NCBI GenBank assembly: GCA_963791905.1
Contig: CAWBTX010000004.1
Location: 496,001 to 560,000 of the forward strand
Direction: 5' to 3'
Length of the DNA: 64,000 nucleotides
From: Gaiellasilicea sp963791905
GTDB taxonomy: Bacteria; Actinomycetota; Thermoleophilia; Gaiellales; Gaiellaceae
The stretch's first letter is position 1; every line of letters starts with the position of its first letter. The notes under the pieces were generated by a model. It saw only the letters and a list, made by a program, of their open reading frames with translations, was not told where the DNA came from and did no database searches. Both the position numbers and the translations under genes were made by a program. This document shows positions 1 through 10,725 of this stretch, piece by piece.

Positions 1-1137
1 GGGATCTTCACCGGCATCCTGAACAGCTACGGCCAGTTCACGGTCCCGGCGATCACGCCGGTCTTCTGGAACCTCGCGATCATTCTCGGCCTCGTGCTCG
101 GTGTTCCACGCGCCGACACGGAGGACGGCAAGCTGTACGTCTACGCAGGCTCGATCGTGGTCGCGACGGTGATCCAGTTGCTCCTGCCGCTGCCGTGGAT
201 TCGAGGCCTGGACGGCCGGCTCCGCCTTGCTGTCGACCTGCGCGACCCCGCGGTGAAGCAGGTCTTCAAGCTGATGCTGCCCGTCATTCTCGGGCTCGGC
301 CTGATCAACGTGAACGCGGTTATCGGCACGATCGTCGCTGCGAAGCTGATCGACCCGACGATCGCGCCGAATGCGATCGACAAGGCGTTCCGCATCTACA
401 TGCTGCCCCAGGGCATGTTCTCGGTGGCTGTTGCGACCGTGCTCTACCCGTCGCTCGCGCGCCTCGCGACCCGTGGCGACTTGGTCGGGTTTCGTCGCAC
501 GGTCACCTCGGGCCTCGGTCAGATCAACTTCCTGCTCCTCCCTGCCGCGGCCGTCTCGATCGTTCTCGCCGAGCCGATCGTGCGGCTCGTCTACGAACGC
601 GGCGCGTTCGATCCTGACGAGACGACTGTCGTCGCGCAGTGCCTGGCGGCGTTCTCGATCGGGCTCGCCTTCAACGGCATGATGCTGATGCTCAACCGCG
701 GCTTCTTCAGCCTGCAGGAGCCCTGGACTCCGACCGCGATCGCCCTTGCCGTCGTCGTCGTGAACACGGCGCTGTACTTCGTCTTCTACCCCGTCGGCGC
801 CTGGGGAGTGCCGCTTGCGATCGCGCTTGCGAACATCGTCGGTTTCGGCATGCTCGTCGTCGCGCTGCGCCGGCGCCTCGGCCGGCTCGAGCTGGGAGGG
901 ACGGTCTCCTCCTTCGTGCGGGTTGCCGTGGCGTGCGTCGCCCTGAGCGCAGTCGCCTACGGCGTGTGGTGGACGCTCGACCGCGCGCTCGGGGACTCCT
1001 TCGCTGCGCAGGCGCTGTCGGTCGGGGCGGCACTGATCGCAGGTGGCGGGGTCTACCTCGCTGCCTGTCGCGCGCTCCGGGTGCCCGAACTGGCGACGCT
1101 ACTATCGCTGCGAGACCGTTTCCGACGGGATCGCTAG
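1..1137 (+). CDS. murJ: Lipid II flippase MurJ (5' partial)
   Basis: Polytopic inner-membrane protein of the MurJ/MviN family, which flips the peptidoglycan precursor lipid II across the cytoplasmic membrane. The frame is open from base 1, and the first residues (GIFTGILNSYGQF, then VPAITPVFWNLAII) match the conserved middle of the family, so the gene begins before the window. 378 residues are visible against a usual 500-550. Hydrophobic segments alternate throughout, and the conserved tract LPQGMFSVAVATVLYPSLAR is near residue 135. The tail is short and basic (RDRFRRDR). It stops 3 bases before lepA, so the two are probably co-transcribed. Inference from sequence only; the family call is strong. 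Confidence 0.9.
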   Translation, partial: GIFTGILNSYGQFTVPAITPVFWNLAIILGLVLGVPRADTEDGKLYVYAGSIVVATVIQLLLPLPWIRGLDGRLRLAVDLRDPAVKQVFKLMLPVILGLGLINVNAVIGTIVAAKLIDPTIAPNAIDKAFRIYMLPQGMFSVAVATVLYPSLARLATRGDLVGFRRTVTSGLGQINFLLLPAAAVSIVLAEPIVRLVYERGAFDPDETTVVAQCLAAFSIGLAFNGMMLMLNRGFFSLQEPWTPTAIALAVVVVNTALYFVFYPVGAWGVPLAIALANIVGFGMLVVALRRRLGRLELGGTVSSFVRVAVACVALSAVAYGVWWTLDRALGDSFAAQALSVGAALIAGGGVYLAACRALRVPELATLLSLRDRFRRDR

Positions 1138-1140
1138 CGC

Positions 1141-2924
<1,784 letters not shown>

Positions 2925-2928
<4 letters not shown>

Positions 2929-4151
2929 GCCGCGCCGAGCGCAATCGGCACGAAGTTGGCACGAAGCTGTTGCACACGCGTGAAGAGATGCCGCGTAGCG
3001 TTCCGGTAGGGGATCTCGCGCCTCCCCCCAAGGGGGTTGGACCGACGCTCGCGCGCCACCTCTACGTGCACCTGCCGTTTTGCGCCCACCGGTGCGGCTA
3101 CTGCGACTTCGTCACCGTTCTCGGGGGACGGGGCCAGGACGGTGCGTACGTCGACGCGCTGCTGCGCGAGCTCGAGCTCGAGCGCCATCAGCTCGCGCCG
3201 GCGCCGGAGACGATCTTCCTCGGCGGCGGCACGCCGACATTCACGGAGCCCGCGCACCTCGCGCGCCTGCTCGCTGCGCTCCCGCCGGCACGGGAGCTCA
3301 CGGTCGAGGCGAACCCCGAGACGATCACGCCGTCACTCGCCGCGCTCCTCCGCGAGCACGGCGTCAGCCGCGTCTCGCTCGGCGCGCAGACCTTCCAGCC
3401 ACGCCTGCTCGCGGTACTCGAGCGGCGGGCCACGCCGGAGACCGTCCGGGCGGCGTTCCACACCCTGCGAGGGGCCGGCTTCGCCAACCTCTCGCTCGAC
3501 CTCATCTACGGAATCCCGGGACAGAGCCGGGCCGGCCTTGCGGCCGATCTGACGGCTGCCGTCGCACTCGGGCCCGAGCACCTGTCCTGCTATGAGCTCG
3601 AGGCGAAGGTCGGCACCCGCTTCACCCATGCGCACGGTGAGGCGCTCGCCGCCCAGGCAGAGGCGATGGAGGAGTACTTCGAGCTCGTGGTCGAGACGCT
3701 CACGACCGCGGGCTATCGCTGGTACGAGACCGCCAACTTCTGCCGCGCGGACGACGGCCGCGACCTTCGCGCCCACCACAACCTCGGCTACTGGCTCGGT
3801 CGGGACTATCTCGGCGTGGGCATCGGCGCAGTCTCCACGATCGAGGGAGTCCGCTGGCGCAACGCACCTAGCCTGCCGCGCTATATCGCAGCCCTCCAGA
3901 ACGGCGAGCCGCCGGCGCGCGAGCTCGAGCTCCTCGACGACGACACGCGTGCGCGCGAGCGCGTGCTGCTCGGCCTGCGCCTCGACGAGCCGCTGCCGAC
4001 GGCCGGCCTGTCCGGCGCGATCGACGGCGACGCGGTCGAGCGCCTCGAGCGGCTCGGCTTCGTTCGTGGCTCGCTCGCCGCTGGCACGCTCTCGCTGACG
4101 CCACGCGGCCGCTTCCTCGGCGGCGGTGTCACCGCCGAGCTGCTCGCGTAA
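2925..4151 (+). CDS. hemW: Heme chaperone HemW / radical SAM coproporphyrinogen dehydrogenase-like
   Basis: Radical SAM protein of about 408 residues. The 4Fe-4S motif is CAHRCGYC (Cys53, Cys57, Cys60 from the chosen start), preceded by LYVHLPFC, which is typical of the HemN/HemW family. The glycine-rich SAM-binding stretch FLGGGTPTF follows. The short length and the Cys-x3-Cys-x2-Cys spacing favour the heme chaperone HemW over true HemN. The start was set at the ATG overlapping the lepA stop (ATGA). It leaves an unusual hydrophilic N-terminal leader of about 40 residues, so translation might start further in. The gene lies in the order lepA-hemW-hrcA-dnaJ, common in Gram-positive bacteria. 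Confidence 0.92.
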
Positions 4152-4162
4152 AATTCCTGCAA
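4127..4162 (+). promoter_or_regulatory. Putative leaderless promoter of hrcA
   Basis: A TAAAAT box at 4149-4154, built on the hemW stop codon, lies 8 bases before the hrcA ATG. A weak -35-like GTGTCA sits 17 bases upstream of it. This spacing would put transcription start at or next to the initiation codon. I see no CIRCE inverted repeat here. Inference only. Confidence 0.4.
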
Positions 4163-5185
4163 ATGGCTGAGCTGAGCGAACGCAAGCGCGACATCCTCCG
4201 GCACGTCGTGGAGGAGTACGTCGCCACCCGCGAGCCGGTCGGCTCGAAGACGCTCGTCGAGCGCTCCGGGCTGAGCTTCTCCGCCTCCACCGTTCGGAAC
4301 GAGCTCGCGGAGCTCGAGGCGCTGGGGCTCCTCACGCATCCGCACACGTCGGCCGGACGCGTCCCAACGGGAGCGGGCTACCGCCTCTACGCGCAGGAGC
4401 TGCTCACGCGCGTCGAGCCGCGGCCGGCGAGGTTCCCGCTCGACCTCACGTCGATGCGGAGCGAGATCGAGGACGCACTGCAGTCGACTACGGAGATGCT
4501 CTCGCAGGTGACGCGCCTGCTCGCGCTCGTGTCCGCGCCGGGCCTCGGTACAGCGACGGTGCGGCACGTCGAGGTGCTCGTCCTCCAGCCGACGCTGGTC
4601 ATGGTCGTGACGATCACCTCGACCGGCGGCGTCGCGAAGAAGCTCTTCACCTTCGAGCAGCCCGTCGACGCCGGCCTCGCCGCGTGGGCGAACGAGTACC
4701 TGAACGAGCGTCTCGTGGGCGTGCAGCTCGGGACGCACCGCCTCCGTCGCGGCATCGACGATCCGGGCCTGACCGCTCGTGAGTCGGCATTCCTCGACCA
4801 GCTGAGGCCGGCGTTCGTCGATCTGGCGGCGCCTGCGGGTCAGGCGCTCTTCGTCGGCGGAGCCGCATCGCTGCTCGACGACGTGCGCGCCGACGAGCTC
4901 GAGGCGTGCCGCCGGCTCCTCTCGGTGCTCGAGCAGCGCGCCGCCGTGCTCGAGCTCATGAGCGACTCCTTCGAGGCCCGCCGGCCGTTCGTCCGCGTCG
5001 GCCTCGACCACCCGGGGCTGCAGGACGTCGCGCTCGTCGGGGCGACGTACGGCCTTCCGACCCGCACGCTCGGAACGGTCGGGCTGCTCGGCCCGGTGCG
5101 GATGGACTACGACAAGGCCGTCCGCACGGTGCGCGCCGCCGCGTTCGAGCTCTCGCGCCTCGTCGAGAGCGCGTACGACGACTGA
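4163..5185 (+). CDS. hrcA: Heat-inducible transcription repressor HrcA
   Basis: Repressor of class I heat-shock genes (groE, dnaK operons) that binds CIRCE operators. 340 residues, the normal length. The N-terminal winged helix reads RKRDILRHVVEEYVATREPVG, followed by SFSASTVRNELAELEALG, the recognition region, and HTSAGRVPTGAGYR, the HrcA signature. The C-terminal half is the GAF-like dimerisation domain with its inserted segment (FVGGAASLLDD near residue 230). It is followed after 21 bases by dnaJ, the usual hrcA-dnaJ pairing. No CIRCE element was found beside either gene, so autoregulation is not evident from this sequence. Confidence 0.95.
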   Translation: MAELSERKRDILRHVVEEYVATREPVGSKTLVERSGLSFSASTVRNELAELEALGLLTHPHTSAGRVPTGAGYRLYAQELLTRVEPRPARFPLDLTSMRSEIEDALQSTTEMLSQVTRLLALVSAPGLGTATVRHVEVLVLQPTLVMVVTITSTGGVAKKLFTFEQPVDAGLAAWANEYLNERLVGVQLGTHRLRRGIDDPGLTARESAFLDQLRPAFVDLAAPAGQALFVGGAASLLDDVRADELEACRRLLSVLEQRAAVLELMSDSFEARRPFVRVGLDHPGLQDVALVGATYGLPTRTLGTVGLLGPVRMDYDKAVRTVRAAAFELSRLVESAYDD

Positions 5186-5194
5186 GCGCGTGGC

Positions 5195-5206
5195 TACGCT
5201 CTCCTG
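5195..5206 (+). promoter_or_regulatory. -10-like box 6 bases before the dnaJ start
   Basis: TACGCT at 5195-5200, then 6 bases, then the dnaJ ATG at 5207. The same TANNNT-N6-start arrangement recurs before several other genes in the window and would give a leaderless mRNA. It is not proof of a promoter by itself. Confidence 0.35.
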
Positions 5207-6322
5207 ATGGCGACGATCGAGCGCGACCTCTACGAGCTGCTCGGCGTCGAGCGCGGCGCGAGCGAGGGCGAGATCAAGAAGGCATTCCGGCGGCTCGCGC
5301 GCGAGCTGCACCCCGACGTCTCGAAGGAGGCCGACGCTGAGGAGCGGTTCCGCGCCGTCGCGGAGGCGTACGAGGTGCTCTCGAACGCCGAGACCCGCCG
5401 GCTGTACGACCGCTACGGCCACGCAGGGCTGCGCCGGGGCGGCTTCACGCCGACCCAGTTCGACTTCGGCAACCTCGGCGACATCTTCTCGGTCTTCTTC
5501 GGCGACGACCTGTTTGGACGCGGCGCAGCGGGAGCCGCGCGCGGGGCGGACGTCGCCGCCGTCGTCGAGATCGAGCTGGCGGACGCCTTCGACGGCGTGA
5601 CGCGTCGGGTCGAGGTCGAGGTCGCCGTGGTCTGCGAGCGTTGCGACGGGGACGGCGCCGAGCCCGGCACGAGCCGCGTCGGCTGCACGACCTGCGGCGG
5701 CCGTGGTCGGCTGCAGCAGGTCTCGCGGAGCGTCTTCGGCGAGTTCGTGCGCACCCAGACGTGCGGCACGTGCGGCGGCGCCGGCACCATCGTCGAGCAC
5801 CCCTGCGCGGAATGTGGCGGCGCGGGGCGGCGCCTCGACACGAAGGCGCTCGAGGTGGAGATCCCACCGGGGATCCACGATGGGCAGCAGATTCGACTCC
5901 GCGGCGAGGGCCATGTGGGGGTCGGCGGTGGGCCGGCCGGCGACGCCTACGTCGAGGTGCAGGTCGCGCCGGACGAGCGCTTCGAGCGCGACGGGAATCA
6001 CATCAACACGCAGGTCGACCTGACGATCGTGCAGGCGGCGCTCGGCGCGAAGGTCACGGTGCCGACGCTGGACGGCCAGGTCGACCTCGAGTTCGCGCCC
6101 GGCACGCAGCCGGGTGAGGTGCGGGTGTTGCGCGGGAAGGGCATGCCGGTGCTGCAGCGCTTCGGCCGCGGCGACCAGCGCGTGCTCGTGAACGTGAGCG
6201 TCCCGCAACGCCTGACCGACGAGCAGCGCAGGCTGCTGCAGAGCTTCGAGGAGCACTCCGACGAGGACACCTATCGACGGGACGAGGGCTTCTTCGAGCG
6301 GCTCAGAAGCGCGCTCCGCTGA
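5207..6322 (+). CDS. dnaJ: Molecular chaperone DnaJ
   Basis: Hsp40 co-chaperone, 371 residues. The J domain carries the HPD triad (His35-Pro36-Asp37) that stimulates DnaK ATPase. A Phe/Gly region (about 80-110) follows. The zinc-binding domain has four Cys-x2-Cys pairs at about 143/146, 160/163, 186/189 and 200/203. Then comes the C-terminal substrate-binding domain. All hallmark elements are present, so this is a type I DnaJ and not a J-domain-only protein. It lies directly downstream of hrcA and 8 bases before prmA, consistent with a stress/translation operon. Confidence 0.96.
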   Translation: MATIERDLYELLGVERGASEGEIKKAFRRLARELHPDVSKEADAEERFRAVAEAYEVLSNAETRRLYDRYGHAGLRRGGFTPTQFDFGNLGDIFSVFFGDDLFGRGAAGAARGADVAAVVEIELADAFDGVTRRVEVEVAVVCERCDGDGAEPGTSRVGCTTCGGRGRLQQVSRSVFGEFVRTQTCGTCGGAGTIVEHPCAECGGAGRRLDTKALEVEIPPGIHDGQQIRLRGEGHVGVGGGPAGDAYVEVQVAPDERFERDGNHINTQVDLTIVQAALGAKVTVPTLDGQVDLEFAPGTQPGEVRVLRGKGMPVLQRFGRGDQRVLVNVSVPQRLTDEQRRLLQSFEEHSDEDTYRRDEGFFERLRSALR

Positions 6323-6329
6323 GGAGCCG

Positions 6330-7091
6330 GTGAATCTCCTCCGACGCGTGTCGGTCACCGTCCCGCCCGCCCGGGCCGAGCAGGCGCGGGCGGTCATGCT
6401 CGAGATCTTCCCCGGCGGCTTCGAGGAGCTGGAGACCGAGGACGCGCTCGAGCTCGCGGCCTACACGAACTCCGCCGGTGAGGAGCGGCTCTGGCAGGCC
6501 TTCGGCGGCGCGGCGGTGTCGGAGGTGGAGGAGGGCTGGGAGGAGCGCTGGCGCCAGTTCCACCGGCCGGTGCGGGTCGGCTCGCTCTGGATCGGGCCGC
6601 CGTGGGAGAAGCCGGAGGCAGACGCGATCGCGGTCGTGATCGATCCGGGCCGCGCCTTCGGCACCGGTGGTCATGCGACCACCCAGCTGTGCCTGCGGCT
6701 GCTGCAGGCCGAGGAGCCCGGCAGCCTGCTCGACGTGGGCTGTGGATCGGGCGTGCTCGCGATCGCGGCGGTCAAGCTCGGGTTCGATCCCGTCGTCGCG
6801 CTGGACTTCGATCCGCAGGCGGTCGAGGCGACCGAACGCAACTCCCTCGAGAACGACGTCGTCATCGACGTCCGGCTCGCCGATCTCCGCGAGGAGTCGC
6901 TGCCGGAGGCCGACGTGGCCGTTGCGAACATCGCCACGGAGGCGGTCGTCGCGCTCGGCGGCAGGCTGCGGGCGCGCCGGGTGATCACGTCCGGCTACCT
7001 GCCGTCGGACGAGCCCGAGCTCGTGGGCTACCGGCACGAGCGGCGGGTGTCGGAGGGCGGCTGGGCGGCCGACCTCCACGTGCGTCTCTGA
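6330..7091 (+). CDS. prmA: Ribosomal protein L11 methyltransferase PrmA
   Basis: SAM-dependent methyltransferase that methylates ribosomal protein L11. 253 residues, somewhat shorter than the usual 290-310, mainly through a compact N-terminal L11-recognition domain. The family signature AFGTGGHATT is at 109-118 and the SAM motif DVGCGSGVLA at 135-144. The start is a GTG 8 bases after the dnaJ stop, inside GGAGCCGGTG, so a weak ribosome-binding site may overlap. The position after dnaJ is a common arrangement in Gram-positive bacteria. The truncated N-terminal domain could alter substrate recognition; that is inference. Confidence 0.9.
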   Translation: MNLLRRVSVTVPPARAEQARAVMLEIFPGGFEELETEDALELAAYTNSAGEERLWQAFGGAAVSEVEEGWEERWRQFHRPVRVGSLWIGPPWEKPEADAIAVVIDPGRAFGTGGHATTQLCLRLLQAEEPGSLLDVGCGSGVLAIAAVKLGFDPVVALDFDPQAVEATERNSLENDVVIDVRLADLREESLPEADVAVANIATEAVVALGGRLRARRVITSGYLPSDEPELVGYRHERRVSEGGWAADLHVRL

Positions 7092-7096
7092 CAGCA

Positions 7097-7110
7097 TCTA
7101 ATGTCCGTGA
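7097..7110 (+). promoter_or_regulatory. -10-like box before mtaB
   Basis: TCTAAT at 7097-7102 lies 8 bases before the mtaB ATG, in the only gap (19 bases) of this gene string. It may provide a leaderless start for mtaB and downstream genes. Weak evidence. Confidence 0.3.
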
Positions 7111-8301
7111 ATGGCGCGCTTCTCGGTCGCCTTCCTCGGTTGCAAGGTTTCCCAGACTGACGCCCAGGCCGTGCGTGAGCGGCTGCTCGGCGACGGACAT
7201 GCCGAAGCCGCCGGCGAGATCGCGGTCGTCAACACCTGCTGTGTCACGAACGAGGCGCTCGCGAAGTCGCGCCAGGCGGCCTCGCGCGCCGCCCGCACTC
7301 ACGCCCGCGTCTTCGTTACGGGCTGCGGCGCCCGCCTCTCCGAGACCGCGTTCGCCGGCCTCCCGGCGAACGTGACGATCGTCCGCGGTCAGATCGAGGA
7401 GGCGGTCGAGGAGATCGCCGGCGACGTCGGTGCGATCGGCTGCGTCCAGGCCGACGCGCGGCTCGACCGCATCCGCGCGTTCGTCAAGATCCAGGACGGC
7501 TGCTCCTTCTCGTGCCACTTCTGCGTCATCCCGCTCGTGCGCGGCGCGACGCGGAGCCGGCCTGCCGCGGCAGTGCTCGACGAGATCCGCAGGCGCGTCG
7601 CGCAGGGCCACCGCGAGGTCGTCCTGACCGGTGTCAACCTCGGCTGCTTCCGCGACCGCGAGGCCGGCTACACACTCGCGCGCCTCATCCGAGAGGCCGG
7701 CGCGGTCGAGGGGGTCGAGCGCCTGCGCCTCTCCTCGATCGAGGTCAACCACGTCGACCACGAGCTCGTCGCGGCGCTGCGCGAGACGCCGAACGTCGGC
7801 CCGCATCTCCACGTTCCGCTCCAGTCCGGCGACGACGGCGTGCTCCGCGCGATGGGCCGCCGCTACACCGTCGATACCTACCTCCGGAAGCTGGCGCCGC
7901 TCGCAGGCTTCAATCTCACCGCCGACGTCATCGTCGGCTTCCCCGCCGAGGACGAGCCGGCCTTCGAGCGCACCGTCCAGACAGTGCGAGCCGCCGGGTT
8001 GACGAAGCTCCACGTCTTCCCGTACTCGCCGCGGCCCGGGACGAGGACGGCGGCGCAGGACGTCGTGCCACCCGAGGTCAAGAAGGAGCGAAGCGCCCGC
8101 CTGCGCGCGCTCTCCGACGAGGCGTGCCGCGCCCGGTGGCAGACGATGATCGGCGCGGAGGACGAGGTGCTGGTCGACCGGCCCGGTCGCGGGTACGGCG
8201 CCGACTACTCGCCGTGGCTCGTCGACGCGCCCGTCGGCGAGCTCGTGCGTGTGCGCGCCGGCGGGGTCACAGACGAGGGGATCCTCGCCGATGCCGCCTA
8301 G
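7111..8301 (+). CDS. mtaB: tRNA t6A37 methylthiotransferase MtaB
   Basis: Radical SAM methylthiotransferase that converts t6A to ms2t6A at tRNA position 37. 396 residues. The N-terminal UPF0004 domain keeps its cluster cysteines (Cys11, Cys43/44, Cys72). The radical SAM motif is CSFSCHFC (Cys131, Cys135, Cys138), followed by VIPLVRGATRSR. HVPLQSGDD and FPYSPRPGT are family signatures, and a TRAM-like C-terminal domain is present. The lack of a long N-terminal extension and the motif spacing favour MtaB over MiaB or RimO. It overlaps the HIT gene by 11 bases. Confidence 0.9.
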   Translation: MARFSVAFLGCKVSQTDAQAVRERLLGDGHAEAAGEIAVVNTCCVTNEALAKSRQAASRAARTHARVFVTGCGARLSETAFAGLPANVTIVRGQIEEAVEEIAGDVGAIGCVQADARLDRIRAFVKIQDGCSFSCHFCVIPLVRGATRSRPAAAVLDEIRRRVAQGHREVVLTGVNLGCFRDREAGYTLARLIREAGAVEGVERLRLSSIEVNHVDHELVAALRETPNVGPHLHVPLQSGDDGVLRAMGRRYTVDTYLRKLAPLAGFNLTADVIVGFPAEDEPAFERTVQTVRAAGLTKLHVFPYSPRPGTRTAAQDVVPPEVKKERSARLRALSDEACRARWQTMIGAEDEVLVDRPGRGYGADYSPWLVDAPVGELVRVRAGGVTDEGILADAA

Positions 8302-8629
8302 CAAGGACGACTGCCTCTTCTGCAAGCTCGCGCGCGAGGGCGACCACGTCGCCAAGGCCGACGGCTTCGCGGCGATCCGGGACATCAACCCGCAGGCCGA
8401 GACGCACCTGCTCGTCCTGCCCGAGCGGCACGTCGACACCTTCCGCGACGTCGGGGCGTTCCCTCCGGACGAGGCGAGGCGGATGCTCGAATTCGTCGCC
8501 GAGACGGCTCGACAGGTCGGTCTCGAGGATTATCGTGTGGTCGTGAACGTCGGCCCGGGCGGGGGGCAGACGATCTTCCACCTGCACTGGCACGTACTTG
8601 GTGGCAGGATCACACGTATGCCGCAGTGA
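8291..8629 (+). CDS. HIT-family nucleotide-binding protein (HinT-like)
   Basis: Small histidine-triad hydrolase of 112 residues. CLFCKLA near the N-terminus and the catalytic triad HLHWHVLGG near the C-terminus place it in the HinT branch (purine nucleoside phosphoramidase-like). The first ATG that keeps only family sequence is at 8291, giving MPPSKDDCLFCKL and an 11-base overlap with mtaB. An earlier in-frame start would add residues encoded inside mtaB and is less likely. Its cellular substrate is unknown. Co-location with translation genes is common for this family. Confidence 0.9.
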   Translation: MPPSKDDCLFCKLAREGDHVAKADGFAAIRDINPQAETHLLVLPERHVDTFRDVGAFPPDEARRMLEFVAETARQVGLEDYRVVVNVGPGGGQTIFHLHWHVLGGRITRMPQ

Positions 8630-8657
8630 AGGTTGCACAGTCGTTAAAGGCAGCAAT

Positions 8658-9101
8658 GTGACGCTGATAGCCGAGATCAAGACACAGCTGGAAGACGCGA
8701 TGCGCGAGCGCGACGACGCGCGGCGCGACACGCTGCGCCTGATCCTCTCGAGCCTGCAGGGCGCCGAGAAGGAGCTGCAGCGCGAGCTGTCCGAGGACGA
8801 GGAGCTCCAGGTGCTGCAACGGGAGCGGAAGAAGCGGGTGGAGGCCGAAGAGGCGTTCCGCGCCGCCGGCCGCGAGGAGCAGGCCGACCAGGAGGAGGCC
8901 GAGCTCGAGATCCTCGAGGAGTTCATGCCCGAGCCCCTCTCCGAGGACGAGATCGAGGACATCGTCGACCATGTCATCGCCGAGGTCGGGGCGACCAGCA
9001 TGCGCGACATCGGGCGCGTGATGGCGGACGTGATGCCGCAGATCGCCGGCCGCGCGGACGGCTCCTCCGTCAGCCAGCTCGTCCGCGAGAAGCTCGCCTA
9101 A
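8658..9101 (+). CDS. GatB/YqeY domain protein
   Basis: 147-residue protein of the YqeY family, related to the C-terminal helical domain of GatB. The conserved tracts are MRERDDARRDTLRLILSSL, ILEEFMPEPLSEDEI and GRVMADVMPQIAGRADG, the last being the GatB-tail-like region. The molecular role is not established. Start choice: GTG at 8658 is preceded by AAAGG at 8646-8650 and begins exactly where the family begins. The longer frame from 8598 would add 20 unrelated residues overlapping the HIT gene. The stop is immediately followed by the Nudix GTG. Confidence 0.9.
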   Translation: MTLIAEIKTQLEDAMRERDDARRDTLRLILSSLQGAEKELQRELSEDEELQVLQRERKKRVEAEEAFRAAGREEQADQEEAELEILEEFMPEPLSEDEIEDIVDHVIAEVGATSMRDIGRVMADVMPQIAGRADGSSVSQLVREKLA

Positions 9102-9102
9102 C

Positions 9103-9717
9103 GTGACCGACCAGGTCCGGTGGTCGCGCGCCCTCGAGGCGATCGCGCGCAGCGGGCTCACCTACACCGAGAGCGCCTTCGACCGCGAGCGCTTCGAGGC
9201 CGTGCGGTCGATCGCGGCCGAGATGGCGTCGGCCGCGTCGGGGGAGGACGCGGCGGAGCTGCGGGCGCGCTTCGCCGACGAGTACGGCTATGCAACGCCG
9301 AAGGTCGACGTCCGCGGCGTGGTGCTCGACGATCGCGGTCTGCTGCTCGTGCGCGAGACGGGGGAGACTCGGTGGACGCTGCCGGGCGGCTGGGCGGATG
9401 TGGGCGAGCGGCCCAGTCAGGCCGTCGAGAAGGAGGTTCGGCAGGAGGCGGGGCTCGACGTCTCCGCGGCGCGCGTCCTTGCCGTCTACGACCGCGATTT
9501 CCGCGGGCGGACGCAGTGGCCGGCGCACGTCTACAAGCTCTACGTGCGGTGCGTCGCCGTGGGCGGACAGCCGGCCGGTGACGGGATCGAGACCGAGGAG
9601 GCCGCGTTCTTCGCCGTGGGCGAGCTGCCCCAGCTCTCGCCGAAGACGCCATCCGAGCACCTGGCGGCGGTACTGGCCCTCGCGTCCGACCCGGAGCGCG
9701 GCGCCGAGCTCGACTGA
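9103..9717 (+). CDS. Nudix hydrolase with N-terminal Hydrolase_N-type domain
   Basis: 204 residues in two parts. The N-terminal segment (RWSRALEAIARSGLTYTESA, FDRERFEAV) resembles the helical domain found before some Nudix enzymes (Nudix_hydro_N type). The Nudix box is GWADVGERPSQAVEKEVRQE followed by AGL. The usual RE dyad at its centre reads KE, a conservative change, while the metal-binding glutamates remain. Related enzymes hydrolyse ADP-ribose or other X-linked nucleoside diphosphates; the substrate cannot be read from sequence. The start GTG is 1 base after the YqeY stop. Confidence 0.88.
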   Translation: MTDQVRWSRALEAIARSGLTYTESAFDRERFEAVRSIAAEMASAASGEDAAELRARFADEYGYATPKVDVRGVVLDDRGLLLVRETGETRWTLPGGWADVGERPSQAVEKEVRQEAGLDVSAARVLAVYDRDFRGRTQWPAHVYKLYVRCVAVGGQPAGDGIETEEAAFFAVGELPQLSPKTPSEHLAAVLALASDPERGAELD

Positions 9718-9753
9718 CCGGCCACACGGCGGTCGACCGGCCTGCGGGGTACC

Positions 9754-9765
9754 TACACTCAGAGC
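9754..9765 (+). promoter_or_regulatory. -10-like box 6 bases before phoH
   Basis: TACACT at 9754-9759, six bases, then the phoH GTG at 9766. The 48-base gap after the Nudix gene is the natural place for a promoter driving phoH-ybeY-dgk-cdd-era. The spacing predicts a leaderless transcript. Confidence 0.4.
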
Positions 9766-10725
9766 GTGCAGGAAGTCCTGTCGGTTCCGAACGAGGTTGC
9801 CGCCGAGCTGGCCGGCGTCGGCGACGGCGTGCTCGACGCGCTCCGCGCCCGCCTCAAGTGCACGCTGCGCCTGCGCGGCAACCAGCTCACGATCGAGGGC
9901 GAGGACGGGCAGGTCGCTGCAGCCCGTGCGGTCGTGGACGAGCTCGTCGAACTGGTCGAGGCGGGCCACGAGATCGGCCCCGACACGGTGGGCGCCGTCG
10001 TCTCCGCCCTCGACCAGGCCGAGGATCTGCGCGAGGTCTTCGACGACGTCGTCTGGCGGCATCGAGGCAAGAAGATCGCGCCGAAGACGGTAACGCAGAA
10101 GCGCTACGTCGACGCGATCCGCGAGTGCACGGTCACGTTCGGGATCGGCCCTGCGGGCACGGGCAAGACGTACCTCGCGATGGCGCTCGCCGTCGCCGCG
10201 CTCGCCGACCGGCAGGTGGGGCGGATCATCCTCACGCGACCGGCGGTCGAGGCCGGCGAGCGGCTCGGCTTTCTCCCCGGCGACATGCTCGCCAAGGTCG
10301 ACCCGTACCTTCGCCCGCTCTTCGACGCGCTCTACGACATGCTCGACGCCGACCGGCTGAACGCGCACATGGAGCGCGGCGTGATCGAGGTGGCGCCGCT
10401 CGCCTTCATGCGCGGCCGCACGCTGAACGACTCGTTCATCATCCTCGACGAGGCCCAGAACACGAGCCCCGAGCAGATGCAGATGTTCCTGACGCGCCTC
10501 GGCTTCGGCTCGAAGGTCGTCGTCACCGGCGACGTCACGCAGGTCGACCTCCCGCGCGACCAGGCCTCAGGCCTGATCCAGGTGCGGACCATCCTCGGCT
10601 CGATCGACGGGATCGCCTTCGTCGAGTTCTCCCACGAGGACGTGGTACGCCACAAGCTCGTGCAGCGGATCGTGGAGGCGTACAAGCACCACGCCGAGGA
10701 GACAGGCACCGCGCGACAGCGATGA
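9766..10725 (+). CDS. phoH: PhoH-like ATPase
   Basis: Cytoplasmic P-loop ATPase of the PhoH family, 319 residues. An N-terminal KH-like segment (about 20-60) precedes the PhoH domain. Walker A is GPAGTGKT at 128-135 and Walker B is FIILDEAQN at 224-232. The tract TRPAVEAGERLGFLPGD is the PhoH signature. The family is linked to RNA metabolism and commonly sits beside ybeY, as here (ATGA overlap). No RBS is visible; the start is preceded by a -10-like box. Confidence 0.93.
   Translation: MQEVLSVPNEVAAELAGVGDGVLDALRARLKCTLRLRGNQLTIEGEDGQVAAARAVVDELVELVEAGHEIGPDTVGAVVSALDQAEDLREVFDDVVWRHRGKKIAPKTVTQKRYVDAIRECTVTFGIGPAGTGKTYLAMALAVAALADRQVGRIILTRPAVEAGERLGFLPGDMLAKVDPYLRPLFDALYDMLDADRLNAHMERGVIEVAPLAFMRGRTLNDSFIILDEAQNTSPEQMQMFLTRLGFGSKVVVTGDVTQVDLPRDQASGLIQVRTILGSIDGIAFVEFSHEDVVRHKLVQRIVEAYKHHAEETGTARQR

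Noticed and set aside
2947..2966. 9-bp direct repeat GGCACGAAG, 11 bases apart, at the hemW start, as a possible operator
   Set aside because: Lies inside the hemW reading frame, is not palindromic and does not resemble CIRCE or any known site.
4100..5206. Search for a CIRCE operator near hrcA and dnaJ
   Set aside because: No TTAGCACTC-N9-GAGTGCTAA-like inverted repeat was seen.
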